Positions 49,055 to 60,854 of a stretch of 64,000 nucleotides of DNA are shown here, piece by piece (positions within the stretch are counted from its first letter, which is position 1; every line of letters begins with the position of its first letter). This stretch comes from Metaphire vulgaris (lineage: Eukaryota > Annelida > Clitellata > Crassiclitellata > Megascolecidae). The DNA is taken from NCBI GenBank assembly GCA_018105865.1, contig CM030836.1:587001-651000 (forward strand). Direction: 5' to 3'. The position numbers were made by a program, and so were the translations under genes. The notes beneath the pieces are model-generated. The model did no database searches. It was not told the DNA's origin and worked only from the letters and a program-made list of their open reading frames with translations.

Positions 49055-49720
49055 CTATCGGCGAGTAGACAATGTTGAGACAAGGATTTCTTCCAAAGGG
49101 TTTCGCGACATAGGCGGCTACACTGTCGTTTCAGTCGATTCCATTGTGCTTCAGCTTCAAATTCAGACTGACTTAGTTAAAACACGCGGCATACAGTAAT
49201 TGCAAATTGAGAATCTGGTACATTAGCAAACAATAATTCTTCATTAGAATCAATGTTCGTCTCACAGCGTTCTTCCAATGACACTCTAATTAATATTTCC
49301 TAATCTATTTCCGGCTTTCAGCACACTGCAATCTTGGTGCAATAAATTTTATTTGCATGTCAGGGTCAACCATAGGTCCAAATTGTTCGCGTTTCAAACT
49401 AGTATCCTCAAGATGTACGAAGAATTCTGAGTCCACGTGCACTCTTAAAATCCATCCAACTTATTGGAATTAATTTACGTGACCTCAAACACGTGCCCTC
49501 GAACTACAGAAATCAGCCTAATTTCAGGCTCTTCGAAGAAGTCTGGCACCCATATGATCAAATGATGTTTCTATACCGATGCGGAATTTAATTCCCTCAA
49601 ATATACAGGTTGTTTACGCAGGTAATGCATTTAAAAGGGGCAATTTAAATGGTTGCTATTTTAGCTATTACGTCATCAAGTTAAATACCCTTTGGAATTT
49701 AAGGGGGTTCATCATCATCA
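49054..49720. other. Unannotated DNA
   Basis: No domain, TE terminus or exon-like signal recognised. Confidence 0.35.
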
Positions 49721-49730
49721 GCATCTCATC

Positions 49731-50091
49731 CAGGCCCTCCGAGAGGGGGGGGCAGGGGGGGCAACTGCACAGGGGCCCGGCGGTCCGGAGGGGGCCCGGG
49801 CCGATGATGAATATGTATTATTAATAATAAAATGAATAATAACACTAAAGAACGGTTAAAAATGACAGTTCAGCAGAGGGGCCCGGCGAGCACAAGGGGG
49901 CCCGGGACACAGTGCTAAATAAACGGCAGACGATGAGCAAAAAAAAAGGTCGTCAACGTAAAAAGGTCGTAAACATTTATAATAAACGGCTGACGAGCAA
50001 AAAAAAAAAGGTCGTCAAGAAAAAATTATGACTTGTCAAGGGCCCGTCGGCCATTCTGCACAGGGGTCCGAAATTTGTCTCGGAGGGCCTG
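49731..50091. mobile_element. hAT MITE, CAGGCCCTCCGAGA family, copy 2
   Basis: Ends CAGGCCCTCCGAGAG and GTCTCGGAGGGCCTG, exact 8-bp TSD ATCTCATC (49723-49730, 50092-50099). Compared with 33216-33505 it has one extra unit containing the hairpin motif (two copies, near 49928-49955 and 49991-50017). Confidence 0.92.
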
Positions 50092-50339
50092 ATCTCATCA
50101 TCAACATCAATCGAGAGACAAGTTCCATTCTTCAGCGTGGCCAATCATCTCTAACTTAAGTCATTCCTAGCCAATTTCTATAGCGCTGTAACAAAGCTGA
50201 GGCCCACAACAAAAGCGCTTTAACATCTCAACTATAACCCAACCTAAACAGATGTGTTTTTAATCTCTTGATTAAATCTCTTGATAACTTAAGTGTTTCG
50301 TGCTGTAGAATCTAACCTCCATTTACAAGCATCGTCATC

Positions 50340-50757
50340 CTTTGTCACCATCTTCGCGTCTCACTGTCATCGTTCCCATTAGGGAACCCGCCCTATCCAT
50401 TTCTTTTGTCTCGGAGAATTGTGTATATCAGGCATTTCTATTCTTCTATCCTCTTCCAGGCCTCTTCATTTCCTTTCCTTTTAATGAAACTATTCTGTCC
50501 GTTCTTCACAGAGTGGCTGCACCCAAACTCTGGAACTCATTGCTTCAGCATGTGCGCATTGTAAATTCAATACAGATGTTGAGAACAAGATTAAACCCAT
50601 ATCCTTTTGACCTGGCTTATCCACCATAGACTGTCACCTGTTTGCCTGACCGGATACCCTGGATTTGACCTGATCTCTAATGATTTGGATCTGGTGTGCC
50701 ATCGGTTGATGCTCCTGTGCATTATGAAATGGCGCTATAGAAGTCTAATATTAGATT
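50340..50757 (+). pseudogene. L2-like LINE 3' end
   Basis: Broken frames end VAAPKLWNSLLQHVRI..LRTRLNPYPFDLAYP, the C-terminal tail of L2-type LINEs, then the 3' UTR gtgccatcggttgatgctcctgtgcatt..ggcgctatagaag and the end tctaatattagatta. Links the short tails beside the Kunitz genes to their source family. Confidence 0.75.
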
Positions 50758-50849
50758 AGCTTATAAATTCATATTTCCAATTCCACTAGTCTCTTTCCTT
50801 GGCTTACATGTTTCTGGCCCATATATGTCACTGACCTGAGAGTGTTTTG

Positions 50850-51010
50850 GTCAATCGATTTTTCCAATTGCTGCTGAGGTTTCTTCTCAGTTGTTCTCCT
50901 GTTTTTGAAAAGGCTGCCTTCTCCGTGGCAATCCTGCTCTTTATTTCCTTTATTTTCTTCAGACAAGGCGTTAGTAGCAATCAATCTCCCAAAATAAAGA
51001 CCTCTTCAAT
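50850..51010 (-). pseudogene. LINE RT fragment
   Basis: Minus strand gives EIKSRIATEKAAFSKTGEQL, the EI..RI..AK.AF block downstream of the RT catalytic box in RTE-like LINEs. Confidence 0.5.
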
Positions 51011-51084
51011 CTGTTCTATGTACACCCCATATGCGATTTTTATCATTTTCCACTGTGTCCACTCAATTTCATTATTTAATCGAC

Positions 51085-51372
51085 GTTTTACGACCGGTTC
51101 CGGTCAGAGCATCTAAGATAAGCAACGTTGAGTGCGGTCCATACTTGAGATAGAGCCGTGGTACCGACCGCCAGCCAAACCCCTCATCACGTAAGCGTGG
51201 ATATAAATTACAATTGGTAGCAGCATTAGGCTGCGAAGGTAAAATGCGGGTTTAAAGAAAGCAATGGCAAACTACTCTAGATTATTGGCGTAAGCCACCT
51301 GCGTCACTGATTACCTAGTACACGGAGATTAGAACCGGACCCTACGCCTCTTCGAGACCTCTACTTTTACCT
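51085..51372 (+). repeat. 5S-rRNA-derived SINE (SINE3-like), 5' truncated
   Basis: cgaccggttccggtcagagcatctaagataagcaacgttgagtgcgg..cttgagatagagccgtggtaccgac is a diverged 5S rRNA. It is followed by the same ~200-bp tail (ggtagcagc.tt.ggctgcgaaggtaaaatgcggg..ggcgtaagccacctgcgtc) as 53979-54295. Confidence 0.8.
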
Positions 51373-51850
51373 CTGAGTTGATTTGCATCGCGTGTTCTTT
51401 AGATGTTGCGTTTGTAGAATCCATTGACCTCTGCAGTCGTTCGTTAGTGTTTTGTCATAATATTATTGATAATTATTCATTAGCAAATCTCATATTCTTT
51501 ATCTTTTTCCATCCTCAACAACTCTGTCGTCTGTTTTCTTAAAGGCGTTTCCCCTAAGTTCTTCTGTATAGATACAGTATACGTTGAATGACAATGGTGA
51601 CAGAGGTCACTTACTGGATTTCATATCTGCTGACTTCTTTGAGTTGGAGGCTGAGAGTTTCACAGTCCGATTCTATGTTGTCAATCCAACGTTTACTCGA
51701 GCGTACTTAGCCCGTGGTCAAAGCCGTTTAGGACAAAATAGGGTACCTTAAAATTATTTAAATTTATTTCAGGTGATGGAATTGATTATTAATTTATGAG
51801 ATATGTAGGCCTATAGTATGAGGTAGATTTGATTTGATAGATTTTATATT
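51373..51850. other. Unannotated DNA
   Basis: No convincing feature; scraps of LINE-like text around 51480-51720 are too degraded to assign. Confidence 0.35.
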
Positions 51851-51857
51851 CATTTAA

Positions 51858-53814
51858 ACACTAGAATGACCATGTGCGTCAATTGACGCAATTGACATTT
51901 TCGATTAAGGCCATGGTCAGAGCTTACATCGGAAAAATCTGAAAAAAATTTGACTTTTCCTCTTTCGACGCAAGCTATAAGAAATTGCACATAAACTCTT
52001 TCCAGGCACTTCGCTAGTGCTTGAACGATGTCTATATACCTCGAAGGCCCAACTGCGTCAATTGACGCAATCGAGTTTCACTATGAAGCTACCTGTGTGC
52101 AAACACTATATAGTGCAACAGCAACAAATACAATTACGGCGTTATCATTACTAATAAAAGCACTTATCTTAGTAATAAATGAATATTAATTTTAAAGTCA
52201 TTTTATAATACTTATCAATTATAGTATTTGATCGCAATTAATTGTCAACAAATTTCATAACCACGCCTACGCTAATTTACATCTGGCACAAAAAAGATGT
52301 AATGCACTGTTTGCAAACTGGTCGTTTGCACTGAGTACACTTAGTCGTTTTACGATTACGCTTACAATTTGCTCCAACATTACACGTCACTCTCTCCTTC
52401 AGCTTGCCACTGACTGAACAACTGTCAACTGCTGCTCTAGCTCTCCTGCAAATGTCGCTTTCTTTGAGCTGCTGAGATAGTTCAAACAGAAGCAGCTTGC
52501 ATTTTCACAGTTAGATCAAGCATTTTGAATGAGATAGCCAGTGGTCATCCTCTGCGAACTGCTTTGGTGCTCATTTCTCGACACATAATAGTCAAGCATA
52601 TCAACGTCACATTTACTTCTGTTGTAATAGAGAGAAGTGTTTCAGGCTTTTTCTTTCCATCTCCTTGTCGTGCTGCCCATTTGTGAAGGGTTGGCAAAAC
52701 CAATACGGATTTGTTTTGTTTTGCCTGGTAGACAGTCAAGTTGAGTGAAGAACTGCTGTAGAAAAACTGACTCGTGTAGAGGGAGCTTCACCACGGTGAG
52801 GATTTCTCTTCTGTTTGCTCTGGTTGTTCCAACCAAAGAGGTTCTCTTTTCCATGGCAGTAGCTTCTCTGCAAGCACTCTACTCGTGAAAAAGCTGCCCA
52901 TTGTCACGTTGTAACCAAGTCCTAGGTATGGTTGCATATATATTGCATCACAACGTGTGTACCAAGACTATCAAACAAAGCCTCATTCTTCCCCAGGTAC
53001 AGTATAATTTACAGGCAGTACTGTCGGATTTACTGCCACTTTTGGTTTCCATTAGATTTTGCAATGTTGCCAGTGCTTGTACTGCTGTCATCCTGCGCTG
53101 AGGACGATTTGCACGCTGAGCCGATGTTGAGGGCTCTTGATCTGTAGCTGTTGGGTGTTGCACGCCTTGTCTTGTACGTTTGGTAACTTTCGTACATGGT
53201 TCAGAAACAGAGACAGCCTCGGCAGCTTTCACAACTGATTTACTTCGAGACCCCTTCTTATTTTTATATTAGAAATAAAAATAAAATTGGATTAAGATAA
53301 AAAATAACAATGAAAGCAAAGATAGATGACAATAAAACAGGAATAGGATTATGGTTACACTTGAAAGCTAAAACAGAAAATGCCGTTTGACATAGGAGAT
53401 TTTGCTACCGGCCACTAACTGGCCATAGGCCCTATAACTGTAAATGCCTATTAAGGCAATAAATTAAATATTTAATGCAGATGAACCGAATTCATTTGCT
53501 AATTAAATGATAACCACAATATAAAACTGTTACTTTACCTAGCATCAATTCCTGAACTATGCATTTAATAAAAAATTAAGAAAACGTGTGTAACACAAGC
53601 TACAAAATAGATGCAACACCAATAGGCCTATAGAATATTTATTAATTAACAGCCTATAATATTAGTAAAATTCAAATTTAAAGAAATAGATTAAATAGTT
53701 TGATTTCCTAATATTAATTCCAATACATTTCTCATAGAGTCAACCTGTTGTAAGCATTTGTGTCAACTGACGCACGTAGGCCTTCTAGGTATAAAAATTC
53801 CCGTCCTTCTAGTG
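51858..53814 (-). mobile_element. piggyBac-like transposon
   Basis: Flanked by TTAA on both sides (51854-51857, 53815-53818). Ends ACACTAGAATGACC.. and ..CGTCCTTCTAGTG are inverted, and a subterminal GCGTCAATTGACGC palindrome recurs near the left end (twice) and in variant form near the right end. It carries a degraded piggyBac transposase on the minus strand. About 2 kb, near the normal size of these elements. Confidence 0.85.
52277..53270 (-). pseudogene. piggyBac-type transposase, degraded
   Basis: Minus-strand segments in order are: GYNVTMGSFFTSRVLAEKLL (the FFTS..LA..L block), KRTSLVGTTRANRREI, VYQAKQNKSVLVLPTLHKWA, GKKKPETLL, RRGWPLAISFKMLDLTVKM, and a C-terminal Cys-rich domain (CNVGANCKRNRKTT, then CTQCKRPVCKQCITSFLC) ending at 52277. 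The C-terminal zinc-finger-like domain and the VGT.R.NR block are diagnostic of the family. Several frameshifts and stops separate the segments, and part of the catalytic core is missing, so it is inactive. Confidence 0.8.
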
Positions 53815-53978
53815 TTAAGAGTGTCCGCTAGCCAAGTCTTCAGAAAGGTTTATGCTTTTATGATTCTACGAAAAGCAGAGACCTAAATGGCATACACCAT
53901 AAATGATTTTTGGATCATTTAAAAGTGTTGATATTTTCACTTTCTTTTTTACGTTTTTCGAACTGCTATAATCACGGC

Positions 53979-54295
53979 CTATTTGGCGTTGTGCAACCGG
54001 TTCTCGTCAGAACACCGAAGTTAAGCAACGTCGAGCGCGGTTAGTACATGGATGGGTGACCATCCCGGGGTCTAGTCGTGGTGCCGGCGGCCAACCAAGC
54101 CGTTCATCGCTTAGGCGTCGATAAATTGGTAGCAGCGCTAAGCTGCGAAGATAAAACGCAGGTCTAGAGAAAGTAATGGCAACCTACTCTAGATTAATGG
54201 CGTAAGCCACCTGCGTCGCTGCTTGCCTAGTACCGGAGATCAGCGCCGGAAACCATACGCTCGTTTGAGTACGGGACTACCTTTACCTCTACCTT
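53979..54295 (+). repeat. 5S-rRNA-derived SINE (SINE3-like) with 12-bp TSD
   Basis: The head is a near-complete 5S rRNA: ctatttggcgttgtgcaacc, then ACCGAAGTTAAGCAACGTCG, then GGTTAGTACATGGATGGGTG, covering the internal pol III promoter. The tail is unrelated, about 200 bp. Flanked by TATAATCACGGC at 53967-53978 and 54296-54307. Followed by a TA run. Confidence 0.88.
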
Positions 54296-54307
54296 TATAA
54301 TCACGGC

Positions 54308-54331
54308 ATATATATATATATATATATATAC
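54308..54331. repeat. (TA)n microsatellite
   Basis: Short TA run directly after the SINE. Confidence 0.85.
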
Positions 54332-54690
54332 AATATGTGATAGACTTTTGAAAGTTACCTAATAATATTAAACCGTGTGCCTTTCTCTATCGGGCTTTTA
54401 TAACATCGGGTTAGCATGCCAACACAAGCAGAGAACTAATTGCAACTGTGCGATTTAAAAAGAAGCCAGGTCTACTCAAGCCTCAAGTTACAGTGTAGGT
54501 TGGTTAGTGTTTTATGGATCATGTGCAAACAACAAGTACAGTTTGCTAAGCAATCCATTATTTACTGCAAATGTTTATAATCCTATTATTTGGAGTCAAT
54601 TTGACGCAGGCCTCTTCACTGTGATCATAAAATTTACTTTTAAAACTTTACATAGTGGCACACTAATTTCGGTAGGCCTATTAACCGGGC
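54332..54690. other. Unannotated DNA
   Basis: No recognised feature between the SINE and the LINE. Confidence 0.35.
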
Positions 54691-56720
54691 GTAACATGCA
54701 AGAAGCTGATTTTTGGCAGCAAGACAAGACTGGGTAACAAATGCAACTCTTGCCCTGATTCAGGCCAAAAGAGAAACAAAATCAAAATTTGTAAATAAGT
54801 ATGCAGAACTAAGGACCAGGTCAGGAAAGCTGTTCACAAAGACAAAGAGAAGAAACTGGATCAAATATGTAGGCCTCTACAGAATTAAAAGAGACTTACA
54901 TCGAAGGAAACATGAGACCACTAAGTCTCATTCAGACTAACTAAAAAGGTTGTCTCAGAAATTCAAGCCACAGGCATACTGCATCAACTCAGACTCTCGA
55001 GGGCACACAGTAGGAAAGAAAAGATTACTGAACGGTGGAAATAGTACTGCGAAGAGTTGTATGATAACAGCCACGAATACTTCAGCCAAAGGGTAACTGA
55101 ACATGGACAAGATAGCAGAAAGAGAGCCGCCACCACGCCGATCAGAAGTAGAATGGGCGATGCTGAACACAACAAATGGAGAAAGTCCCGGTCCTGAAGG
55201 AGTACCAACTGAGCTGTTCGAAAAGTGAGAGAAACAGCACTACACAGAATGCATAAAATATGCGTAGCACTCTGAGAAACGGGATAATGGTCTGGCGAAT
55301 GGACTGACTCTATATTCATACCAATACCAAGGAATGATGATTTGAACCAGTGCACAAATTACCGCACAATAGTCCTGGTATCGCATGACAGCAAAATCAT
55401 GCTTGCTGCGAATATTACTAGGAAGAATAAGAACAAAACCCGAGTCAGAATAAGCAGAACAGGCAGGATTCAGGAGAGGACGGGGAACAAGAGATCAAAT
55501 TAGTAATCTTCACATTTAATGTAGAAAGCAGAACATCGCCATTCCATTTACATGTGTTTCATGGACTTCCGTAAAGCTTTTGACTCTATAGTCTATAACA
55601 TCACAAAAAGCTTTAGAAGAATCAACGGGACCGAGTAAAACCCAGATCGTATAGTTGACTGTTGACTGTACAGCGCTTTTGGTTTTGGCTGATGGCTATC
55701 CTACGGCGCTGCACAAATTGTCGAAATAATAATAATAAAAGCAGCCAAAACATTATCGCAAACCTTCAGAATCAATAAAGAAGCGAGACAAGGATGATTT
55801 TTCTCTCCTCCTATTTATTCGACATCTGGGCCGAAATTGTGATGCGAGAGACTTTTTAGAGGGTTCTATTGTGGCATCCGAATAGGAGGAAGAAGAGTCA
55901 CAAATCTGATATATGCTGACGATACTGTGCTGTTGGCTTCGACTGAAACAGAACTGCAATTGCTGCTGAACCGAATAGACACGGCTGCAAGAATTCAAGG
56001 GCTATTCATCAGCTCCGACAAAACTCACACAATGTCAACAGATGGAACAAAATGTAACATTTTATTGCAATGAAATTCAGTTAAACAAATCGATGCCTTC
56101 ATGTACCTGATTCGCCCTGAGAGCCATTATTACAGGTGACGCCAGGTACAATAAGGAGGTACAATCACGTCCCAGCTTCCCTCCGCCGACTTGGACACTT
56201 TCAAACAATAAAATTTGAATCCTCTATTCCTATAATTCCCGCACTATCTCCTCACTCCTAGCTGTAGCAACCTAGCCTCACTGCCCTTTGGATGTTGACT
56301 ATTGCCTGGTTGATCATATACCTTCCCCATAGCTATTTTAAGAAAGGCTGAGCGCCTAAGAATAAGCGGCTACTGTTGTGCTGCTCTCCAAGGCGCTATA
56401 GACGAGATCCACGAGATTTTATTTACTTACTTACTTACATTGACCAAAATATGGAAAGTCGCAGAATGTCACTTGTAACGAAAATTCGACTGTAGAAAGC
56501 CTTGGTATGGCCAATAGCAACATATGGCTGCAAGAGTTGGACACTAGCAAAAAAGATGAAATTCGCATTAGAGGCTTTCTAGATGAAAGAATTAAGAGTT
56601 AGGTGCCTTGGATAGCGAATAGGACCAACGAATGAGTAAAGAAAAAAGACGAATATCAGAAAAGCCTGTTGGATAACGTCAAAAGAAGGAAACTGATATT
56701 TTAGGCACAAGGTAAGGAAG
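54690..56720 (+). mobile_element. RTE-like LINE, degenerate, long copy
   Basis: The longest LINE of this type in the window. An upstream Lys/Arg-rich stretch (IQAKRETKSKFVNKYAELR) is followed by GESPGPEGVPTELFEK, a MDFRKAFDSI motif A (55559-55590), and an intact YADDTVLLAS catalytic box (YADD at 55912-55923). Then come LLLNRIDTAARIQGL..SSDKTHTM and a broken C-terminal part. Stops and frameshifts throughout; an L2-like tail (about 56200-56430, ending tttacttacttacttac) interrupts the C-terminal region. Confidence 0.8.
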
Positions 56721-56751
56721 GAAAGAAGGGTATTTTGCCGAAAAAGAGATC

Positions 56752-56822
56752 GTACCAACCGCGCTCAATGTTGCTTAACTTCCGTGTTGTGACGGGAACC
56801 TGTCGCGCAACGCCAAGTAGGA
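56752..56822 (-). repeat. 5S-rRNA-like SINE head
   Basis: Minus strand reads ctacttggcgttgcgcgac..acggaagttaagcaacattgagcgcggttggtacg, matching the first ~75 bp of the SINE at 53979. Only the 5S part is present. Confidence 0.7.
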
Positions 56823-56968
56823 CGAGGCATAGCTTTGTCAAATTCTGACAAGGTCCAAGCTTGATAAACTCGGCATCGATGTAGCGGAGAATGCTCACAT
56901 TTATTATTCTATAGCAATTGAATTTCACGAAGCAGTGACATAGCAAAACACAGTAATTAGACACTTGT

Positions 56969-57216
56969 CAGTGGCGTAGCGTGACTTTTGGGGGCCCGGG
57001 GGGCATCTTTGCCATGGGGGCCCCAAAGCTTCGAGCTGACGAGCAAAAAAAAGGTCGTCAGCACGTTCATTTCTAGGGTTAGGGTTGTTAGGGTTAAGAA
57101 GTTAGGGTTAACCCTAACCTAACCCTAGCTTAGACCCCTCTTTGGGGCCCCCCGCCCGGGGCCCGGGGGCAGTCAACAAAGTGCCCCCCCCGCCCCCCCC
57201 CCACGTTACGCCACTG
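56969..57216. mobile_element. hAT MITE with 8-bp TSD ACACTTGT
   Basis: Ends CAGTGGCGTAGCGTGAC and GTTACGCCACTG, exact TSD ACACTTGT (56961-56968, 57217-57224). Contains the TGACGAGC..GTCGTCA hairpin (57037-57060), a telomere-like (TTAGGG) inverted repeat (57073-57127), and long G/C runs. Confidence 0.93.
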
Positions 57217-57559
57217 ACACTTGTACATTGTATACTGTACATTTGGCATCAGCGATCATTAGGGTGCTCCAAAAAATAAAAGTCAACAAAGTTTCGCTCC
57301 CCGGCGTTTTTCCCATTATTTTGAAGACTATCAAACAGAATAACAAAATATTTTGTGTTTATAATGTAGTTAAGCCTTGCCACCAGGCAAATTAAAAGTT
57401 AGAAAATGTAGAAATTTTGCCATTATCCGAATCATAATTTTAACCATTTGTGAATATTATATAACAGGTCTAAAATAGTGAATGAGTGTCTACAGTTTGT
57501 AGAATAAAATTCCTTACACCCACTATGAACAACAGACAGCACAATAGTAAGCTAACATC

Positions 57560-58990
57560 AATTCAGAGCATCACGCAAAGTGCTCTTCTTGAAATTTGAT
57601 GTTTCACGCCTGTGATTTTCTACAGTCTGCAACAAGTATTGTTTTGTTTTGCCTTTTGCACTTATTGTTCCAGCAAAGATTGTGATCAGCTTGACTGCCC
57701 TCTCACTGCTTTCAGCCATATCATTAACGACCTTGCAATTTGTGAACAAACATGGCAGCTTCATTATGCGCTGCATCAGTCACCCATTGGTTCGGCGGCA
57801 AGTGCATCCAACTGCTGTCTAAATGCAAAAGCCTGAAAAGCAGCCAAGATTTAGTGCCAATCAAAGTTGTGTTAGTGAAGAGGTTGACAATTGTGGAAAA
57901 ATTGGGATGACTTCGAAGACATTGGGAATTATCGTCTTCTTCATGTCTCGGGAATTGACGAATAACTCGCTTCTTGTTGGAATCTGACAAAAGCGTTGAG
58001 AAAAGCGCAAACAGTGCGATCTCTTCAGTGAGGTACCACAAATGCCTGTTAAGCGCTGTCATAGCAGCCTGTGCCACTTCTGGATCATATCTTTTATGCC
58101 ACATAAGATCATTCAATAACTGAAAATCATTTACTGATGCATCTGCAGCTGAACATGCTGACAACCAAGCTATCACATAAAAGAGCATCAAACAGGCAAA
58201 TGCGACGCAACTCATCCATTTTATCTTGGCTGTAATTCAGCTGTTCACCGAATGCATGCATCTTAACACTGTATAGGATGGTTGCCATCCACCGGGCATG
58301 ATGAAATGCTCCAGACTTTAGCCAGTGCACACCACGAGGTAGTTCTTTTCCCAGAAATATCAGCATCAGCTCGGCACTTTTCCGATAGTCAATACGAGGC
58401 ATAGCGTCTTCTGAGGCATCGCCAGAATCCTCCGGCAAAGACAGCTCCTCACGAAAAAAGGCAATAACTGCTTCTTGCTGACGTTTCTGTCTACGATAGC
58501 GAATGTCAAACGTTTTGAATGTAAATCGTTGAGCAAGTATGCCCCAAGATTGTTGAAAATCCTTATATTCAAGTGAATATGGGTTGGATGTTTCACCGAA
58601 TAATTCCTGCCAAACTTCTCACAACATCCTTTCCATTACATTGTGTCGACAAACAAAGTAGAATAATTTTCTACCTAATAATGTCTCCAGCTTTACACAA
58701 GCTCCACAATGACTATTGTGCTTTCACCCCTCCAGCCATGTATCACATCATGGGCAACAGTTGCCTGGGTTGCTCCAGTGCCATCAGATATAGTCGGAAC
58801 ATCAAACAGTCTACCTTCCCTTCTCTGGGAGCTGGCAGTCCTGCTATGAGACGGCTAGTCTCTCACTGTCTCCTGGCACAATTTTCGATCCCATTGTTCA
58901 CTTCGAACCTGAACCTGTCCCAGGACAGAGAACACGATGATGATGATGTTCACTTCGGTGCAGTAAACGATGTTTTTACAAGAAGAGCCG
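57560..58990 (-). pseudogene. Transposase-like protein of the 57.3-59.7 kb element
   Basis: Minus-strand segments in N-to-C order are: a degraded start near 58990, GACVKLETLLGRKLFYFVCR with H-N-V-M-E following, then MPEDSGDASEDAMPRIDYRK, GVHWLKSGAFHHARWMATIL, LNRHLWYLTEEIALFALFS, and finally ERAVKLITIFAG..KTKQYLLQTVENHR. The order and motifs (SGDASEDA.PRIDYR, ARWMA..IYS, HLWYL.EE, ERAV.LI..F) match a repeated invertebrate protein family I know only as uncharacterised. Frameshifts and stops interrupt at least four times. Its exact terminal repeats and TSD make it the transposase candidate. Confidence 0.65.
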
Positions 58991-59029
58991 CTTCTGTTTG
59001 AATTGCCTTACCTGCTCTTCTGGTACTTG

Positions 59030-59260
59030 ACTTTGATAGTGTTTTTCTTCTTTTCTTTCTTGACGTGCCATGTACGTATTGCTACGTTGGCGACCATGGA
59101 TTTCCAGTTTTCCACTCTTCTCGGTTTCTGGTTTTCTTTATCAGTTCGAAGTTGTCTTTAGCTCTTGTTGCTTCTCTTAGGCTGTCTGTATACTTTATTC
59201 TTTGTCTCCCTCTTGCTATTTCCCCTCTATTTTTCCTGGTATGACTAGATTTTGACAGTG
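59030..59260 (-). pseudogene. LINE C-terminal scrap inside the transposon
   Basis: Minus strand reads NRGEIARGRQRIKYTDSLRE, NFELIKKTRNREEWK, the RGRQR..Y.DSL..........ELI..TRDR..W block that ends RTE-like LINE proteins. Nested in the DNA transposon. Confidence 0.6.
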
Positions 59261-59689
59261 TCACAGTTTTAAAATCAGCTCCACCCTCGGAGATAAATGC
59301 AGCCATCAATGCCGTTCTCTGACCAACGGACAAATTTAAACTTATTGGCCATCATCGATATTTCTGCACTCCTGAATAGTTTTTTGAAAGCCCCAAGTGT
59401 TAATATGTCACGCTTGTCACATTCTTTTCTTTTGCATGACATGCAAACTCGTCTTCTTGTGATAAATTAAGGTAGGACATGGAAATTTTCTAATATTGAA
59501 GTTTTTGAATTTGTTCAAATACATTGTCACATCTTTGGCATGCTGGTGGCAAGGCTTACACAATTTAAATTCACCCAAAAACTTACATACTTTATTTACA
59601 TGCATCAATGAATGGGAAAAAGGGCAGGGAGCTGATTTTTTAGTGAAAAAAATTTTGACCATTGACCTATGGAGCACCCTAGCGATCAT

Positions 59690-60220
59690 ATAGTGAGCGG
59701 ATAGCAGGATGCATCTCTTACAGCAGGACGTCATGGTCATAGACGCCGTTCACATTGTAATGACGAGCCTCGACAGTCTTGGCAAATGTACTCATCAGTC
59801 TAAGGGTATTAAATTACAATGCCTATTCTACCGACTTAGATCCATTGAACACGCACAGAAGGAAATAATTATTTATTAATGAATAATGCAAACTTCAATA
59901 TAATACTGCGAATGACTGCCACAAATGACCTTCAAGTCAAGATACCAGAGAAACACCCCAGCATTAATTACAATCAGCCAAGTTCTGTATCTCGCTAATC
60001 ACTAGGGTCTTCATAGCAACAGCAAAATATCTAGTCACAGATTTATTCGATAATTAAAATGAAATAAAGAGATTCTGTCAACAAAGGATTCGACAACCTT
60101 GTTCTCAGTCAGAATACGACTCAATAGCAATCGACGACTCGGCAATATAATTCATTCAAATTAAGATTTGATTAACACTGTGAGATTGTTAAGATTAACA
60201 CTGTGATCTGGTCACAGTGT
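59690..60220. other. Unannotated DNA
   Basis: No domain or TE terminus recognised. Confidence 0.35.
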
Positions 60221-60224
60221 TAAG

Positions 60225-60465
60225 CTGCTTGTTCCCCCTCCCGCCAAGACCGTGCAACTTGGCGAGAGATCCGTTACGCGGGAGAACCCTATCCTCTGGA
60301 ACGCCCTACCTAACAACGTGCCATGTAAACTAACCTCGAATTGTTTGCAAAGAAACTTAAGACGCACTTGTTTGATATATCGTATAAGTGCAGAATGTAA
60401 AGTGCTCTTGGCTTTGGCATTCAGCTATGATTATTGCGCTATATAAATTGACGTTTAACATAACA
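60225..60465 (+). pseudogene. LINE 3' end (L2/CR1 type)
   Basis: Broken frames read GERSVTRENPILWNALPNNVPC, then LKTHLFDIS-like text (aagacgcacttgtttgatata). This is followed by gtgctcttggctttggcattcagctatgattattgcgctat, a common L2-type tail. Confidence 0.7.
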
Positions 60466-60854
60466 TAAGATTAAAATTTAATAATTTATTCCGAAGGCAA
60501 TCTTCTTCCAGCGACTTCGTCTCCACCGACCCCTCCTCTTTCGTCGAAAAGATCAGCTTACTTCAAAAAGAATTCTAGCTCCGAAACGATTGGACATCAC
60601 GGTGAACTGTCCCAGATCTTTATGGCTATATTCGAATTCAAAAGTGTACGCAAGCGACTTGTAGTGATTTCGTAATCGCGGACAATAAATAACTATATAC
60701 GAGTATCTTATTATATAATTCTCGATGTCTGTCGCGTCTGTCTGTCTGTCCGACGGCAACACGGCGGGTATTACAAGACGCTGTTGTCATTGACAACCAA
60801 ATATTGTTTAATCAAAACGGAGCGTTTAACGAAGCGTCTTAATTGCAGCTTAAA

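Larger units (their letters stand above)
57260..59681 (-). mobile_element. DNA transposon, TAGGGTGCTCC TIRs, 8-bp TSD
   Basis: Ends TAGGGTGCTCC and GGAGCACCCTA are perfect inverted repeats; similarity continues inward (aaaagtcaa / ttgaccattga). Exact 8-bp TSD GCGATCAT (57252-57259, 59682-59689). Length 2.42 kb. The TSD length and TAGGG ends suggest hAT-like or another 8-bp-TSD superfamily; the encoded protein does not settle it. Confidence 0.85.

Noticed and set aside
49579..49824. 81-aa plus-strand frame
   Set aside because: Runs into a hAT MITE with defined borders; no domain.
53979..54100. Genuine 5S rRNA gene
   Set aside because: It is fused to a tail shared with another copy and flanked by a 12-bp target duplication, so it is a 5S-derived SINE.
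58573..59001. 142-aa plus-strand frame
   Set aside because: Antisense to the transposase fragment that carries GACVKLETLLGRKL; not coding.
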